DNA of 64,000 bases from Cupriavidus sp. YR651 (lineage in GTDB: Bacteria > Pseudomonadota > Gammaproteobacteria > Burkholderiales > Burkholderiaceae). Shown here piece by piece: positions 61,950 to 64,000 of the stretch (position 1 is its first letter; each line of letters opens with the position of its first letter). The notes below the pieces were generated by a model, which searched no databases, had not been told where the DNA came from, and saw only the letters and a program-made list of their open reading frames with translations. Made by a program: the position numbers and the translations under genes. Location: assembly GCF_900101625.1 (NCBI RefSeq), contig NZ_FMYZ01000011.1:1-64000 (forward strand). Reading direction: 5' to 3'.

Positions 61950-62868
61950 GACGCGCCATCTCCTCCCGGACTTCCGCCTCACCCGGAATGGGTTCGACCG
62001 CGCCGTAACCCTGCGTGGAAAGCGCGCTGGCCACCACCGCATAGCGGCCGGCTTGCTCGAAACTGTCTCCCGCGATCAGGCGGGCCAGCAACGCTCCACC
62101 AAACGTGTCGCCTGCGCCCGTGGCATCCACAGGCGTACAGGGATGGGCGGCAAGCCGGATACGGTGCCTGCCGTCATCGATCAAGGCGCCTTCCGCCCCT
62201 AACTTCAAGGCCACGATCGATGCCCCGAGGCCGAGGCAAAAGTCGACGAGTTCGTCGGGCTTCTTCAGGCCGCTGATGGCGACCACGTCGTCGTAGCTGG
62301 GCAGGCAGATGTCGGACAGACGGATCATGTCGCGCATCACGGCACGCGCCCTCGGCAGCGTCCAAAGCTTCAGGCGCAGATTGGTATCGAACGACACCTT
62401 CACGCCAGCCTGCTTCGCCATGTCGATGGCTGCGAAGCAGGTGTCGCAGGCGCTCTCCGAAATTGCGGCCGAGATGCCTGACAGATGCAGGATCTTGGCC
62501 CGCGCTATCGCCGTCTGCGGCAACTGCGCAGGCATCATTCGGCTGGCCGCCGAGCCGCGACGGAAAAAGCTGAAGTGGTGCCCGGCATCGTCATGGTTAA
62601 CAAAATACACGGCCGTGAACGCCTGGGTGTCGGTCACCACCGTGCTGTGGTCTACCCCTTCGGCATCCCACAGCGTTCGCAGCATGCGACCATAGACATC
62701 GTCACCCAGTGACGAGATATAGCCCGCGCGGGCACCCTGGCGCGCAGCGGCAATGGCAGCGTTCGACGTATCGCCGCCGAAGCCCTGCAAGTACGAACGC
62801 CCGTTGCCGTCGCCGGTCTGGTTGAACTCCACCATGGCTTCGCCAAGAGCAAGGATGTCTACCGTCAT
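61942..62868 (-). CDS. PfkB-family sugar kinase, 2-keto-3-deoxygluconate kinase type
   Basis: A 308-residue kinase: ILALGEAMVEFNQTGDGNGR, YLQGFGGDTSNAAIAAARQG (substrate loop) and CTPVDATGAGDTFGGALLAR (catalytic Asp with the GAGD anion hole). The N-terminal GGDTSN is typical of KdgK, which phosphorylates 2-keto-3-deoxygluconate. With the 2-hydroxyacid dehydrogenase and RraA-like neighbours it supports a sugar-acid route. Exact substrate not provable. Confidence 0.87.
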   Translation of the reverse strand: MTVDILALGEAMVEFNQTGDGNGRSYLQGFGGDTSNAAIAAARQGARAGYISSLGDDVYGRMLRTLWDAEGVDHSTVVTDTQAFTAVYFVNHDDAGHHFSFFRRGSAASRMMPAQLPQTAIARAKILHLSGISAAISESACDTCFAAIDMAKQAGVKVSFDTNLRLKLWTLPRARAVMRDMIRLSDICLPSYDDVVAISGLKKPDELVDFCLGLGASIVALKLGAEGALIDDGRHRIRLAAHPCTPVDATGAGDTFGGALLARLIAGDSFEQAGRYAVVASALSTQGYGAVEPIPGEAEVREEMARHG

Positions 62869-62881
62869 CGCAGCGCCTGCT

Positions 62882-63529
62882 TCAGATCCGACCGTACTTG
62901 GCCAGCCCGGTGCGCAGCGAGCGCTCCTGGATGATCAGGCGCGCTTGTTCCAGCTCGCGTTCGTCGATCTCGCGCGACATTGCCAGGATCTCGGCCGCCT
63001 GCTCATGCGGCACCACCACCACGCCATCGATGTCGGCCACGATGATGTCGCCGGGATGCACCACCACACCGCCCACTTCCACGGGCACCTGCGATGCCAC
63101 GGTCTTGTAGCGTCCCAGCGTGGTGCCGGGACTGACGTCACGTGCATAGACCGGGAAGTTGTAGTCACGACGGATCTCGGCCAGGTCACGCACGCCGCCA
63201 TCGAGAATCGCGCCGGCATGTTCGTTGGCAACCGCGCCGGCCGTCATCAGGCCACCCCAGACGGCCACGTCGGGCTCGCCGCCGGCGATGGAGATCACGA
63301 TCACGCTACCGCGCGGCGCTTCGTCGATCAGGTCCAGCGCGTGTTGCGGCGGCACGAATTCGTCGGTGGCGGCTTCCAGCACGGTGGCCGCCGGGCCGAC
63401 CACACGATGGTCGTTGATGCGCGGCTTGATGCTGGCGTCCATGTAGCCGCGCTTGCCGGTAATCTTATCCACCGCGTCGGCTACCGATGCGACGGCCACG
63501 GTCTTGAAACCTTCGATGATGTCTTGCAT
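62882..63529 (-). CDS. RraA-family aldolase/decarboxylase-like protein
   Basis: A 215-residue RraA/HMG-aldolase-like protein. Key stretch: GGLMTAGAVANEHAGAILDG then GVRDLAEIRRDYNFPVYARD, holding the metal and substrate residues (D-x20-R-D type). Such proteins are oxaloacetate decarboxylases or 4-hydroxy-4-methyl-2-oxoglutarate-type aldolases, not RNase regulators. In this operon a keto-acid aldolase or decarboxylase is probable. Start follows GGGAG. Confidence 0.87.
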   Translation of the reverse strand: MQDIIEGFKTVAVASVADAVDKITGKRGYMDASIKPRINDHRVVGPAATVLEAATDEFVPPQHALDLIDEAPRGSVIVISIAGGEPDVAVWGGLMTAGAVANEHAGAILDGGVRDLAEIRRDYNFPVYARDVSPGTTLGRYKTVASQVPVEVGGVVVHPGDIIVADIDGVVVVPHEQAAEILAMSREIDERELEQARLIIQERSLRTGLAKYGRI

Positions 63530-63562
63530 GAATGCTCCCGGAGAGATTGGGGGTATATCGAT

Positions 63563-64000
63563 TTACTGCCAGGCGTTGAGCCAGTGCTTTGGCGGGCCAC
63601 CCGCCAGCACGCGCACCGCCTCCTCGGCGGCTTTGCGCTGGAGGTCGCGCATGGCTTCCTCGCTGTACCAGCCGATGTGGTCGCTGACCACCACGTTGTC
63701 GAGCGTGAAGGCGGGGTGACTGGCGCTGGGCGGCTCCGGCTCGAAGACATCGAGGCCCGCGCCGAGGATTTGTCGCGCTGCGAGCGCGGCGTGCAGCGCG
63801 TCCAGGTCCACCAGGCCACCGCGCGAGGTATTGACGAGGATCGCCGTCGGCTTCATCAGCGCCAGGCGACGTGCATCGATCATGTGTCGCGTGGCGGGCC
63901 CAAGCGGTGCATGCAGCGAGATCACATCCGCCTCCGCGCAGATCTGATCGATGCCTGCTGCCTCCACGCCATCGGGCAGCGCCGCATGCGGGTCGTGCAC
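63563..64000 (-). CDS. D-isomer 2-hydroxyacid dehydrogenase, C-terminal part
   Basis: About 146 residues of the C-terminal end; the start lies beyond the window. Visible: ADVISLHAPLGPATRHMIDA, LMKPTAILVNTSRGGLVDLD and GAGLDVFEPEPP, with the catalytic Glu in DVFEPEPP and His in VVVSDHIGWYSEEAM. It oxidises a 2-hydroxyacid (or reduces a 2-ketoacid) with NAD(P). It is the first visible gene of the leftward operon. The break is at the window edge, not a lesion. Confidence 0.88.
   Translation of the reverse strand: MHDPHAALPDGVEAAGIDQICAEADVISLHAPLGPATRHMIDARRLALMKPTAILVNTSRGGLVDLDALHAALAARQILGAGLDVFEPEPPSASHPAFTLDNVVVSDHIGWYSEEAMRDLQRKAAEEAVRVLAGGPPKHWLNAWQ

Overview
The window looks like a high-GC betaproteobacterium of the Burkholderiaceae, most likely Cupriavidus or a close relative. 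This is inferred from gene content: a Bug/TctC-type binding protein relic, a DUF3311-MctP pair, a Nit1C cyanide/nitrogen-starvation cluster, a six-gene hydrogenase-4-like operon, H-NS of the beta-proteobacterial type, and IS1182, IS30, IS21 and IS3 remnants. No rRNA, tRNA, CRISPR array or replication origin was seen.

Layout. 1-5.6 kb is a decay zone: an IS1182-type transposase at the edge, two AT-richer secreted-protein genes, an IS30 relic, a broken Bug-type binding protein, relics of phage-type cargo (DNA methyltransferase, DUF1643, small conserved genes) and a broken short-chain dehydrogenase. 5.7-8.3 kb is a Mg2+ P-type ATPase. 9.2-18.4 kb is a lipid-modification locus: a DUF4397 lipoprotein, a TetR regulator, and a divergent run of FAD oxidoreductase, DUF1365, cyclopropane-fatty-acid-type methyltransferase, chalcone-isomerase-like protein, MFS carrier, DUF3833 lipoprotein, short-chain dehydrogenase, NTF2-like protein and a frameshifted MAPEG protein. 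Two pairs of identical-architecture palindromes tie the TetR gene, the lipoprotein and the operon together. 18.5-25.6 kb is mixed: IS21 and IS3 remnants, an aldehyde dehydrogenase stub, a cupin, an acetyltransferase/flavodoxin-fold pair, a frameshifted quinone oxidoreductase and a truncated patatin. 25.7-35.6 kb carries DUF3311-MctP, a His-tailed EamA exporter, a cupin, a Tat-exported sulfatase and two H-NS-type genes.

35.6-46.2 kb is the most interesting metabolic locus. Seven Nit1C genes (nitB to nitH by the published naming) are followed, without a gap, by an LnmK/Pnap_2097-like protein and a methylmalonyl-CoA-mutase-type B12 enzyme. A divergent MocR/GntR-type regulator sits upstream. A strong sigma-54-like promoter precedes nitB, fitting nitrogen control.

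46.9-60.1 kb holds a ribbon-helix-helix regulator plus an energy-converting-hydrogenase-related (Ehr) complex, whose large subunit lacks all four Ni-Fe cysteines. A second, paralogous ribbon-helix-helix gene faces the end of this operon. It is divergent from a row made of an HPr-like protein without its histidine, a spermidine-synthase-like protein, a DUF1275-DUF1232 fusion, an rpoD paralog with a tiny overlapping gene, and a cysteine-cluster protein. 60.7-64 kb is a leftward sugar-acid-type catabolic operon (2-hydroxyacid dehydrogenase, RraA-like, PfkB kinase, short-chain dehydrogenase, cupin) that runs off the window.
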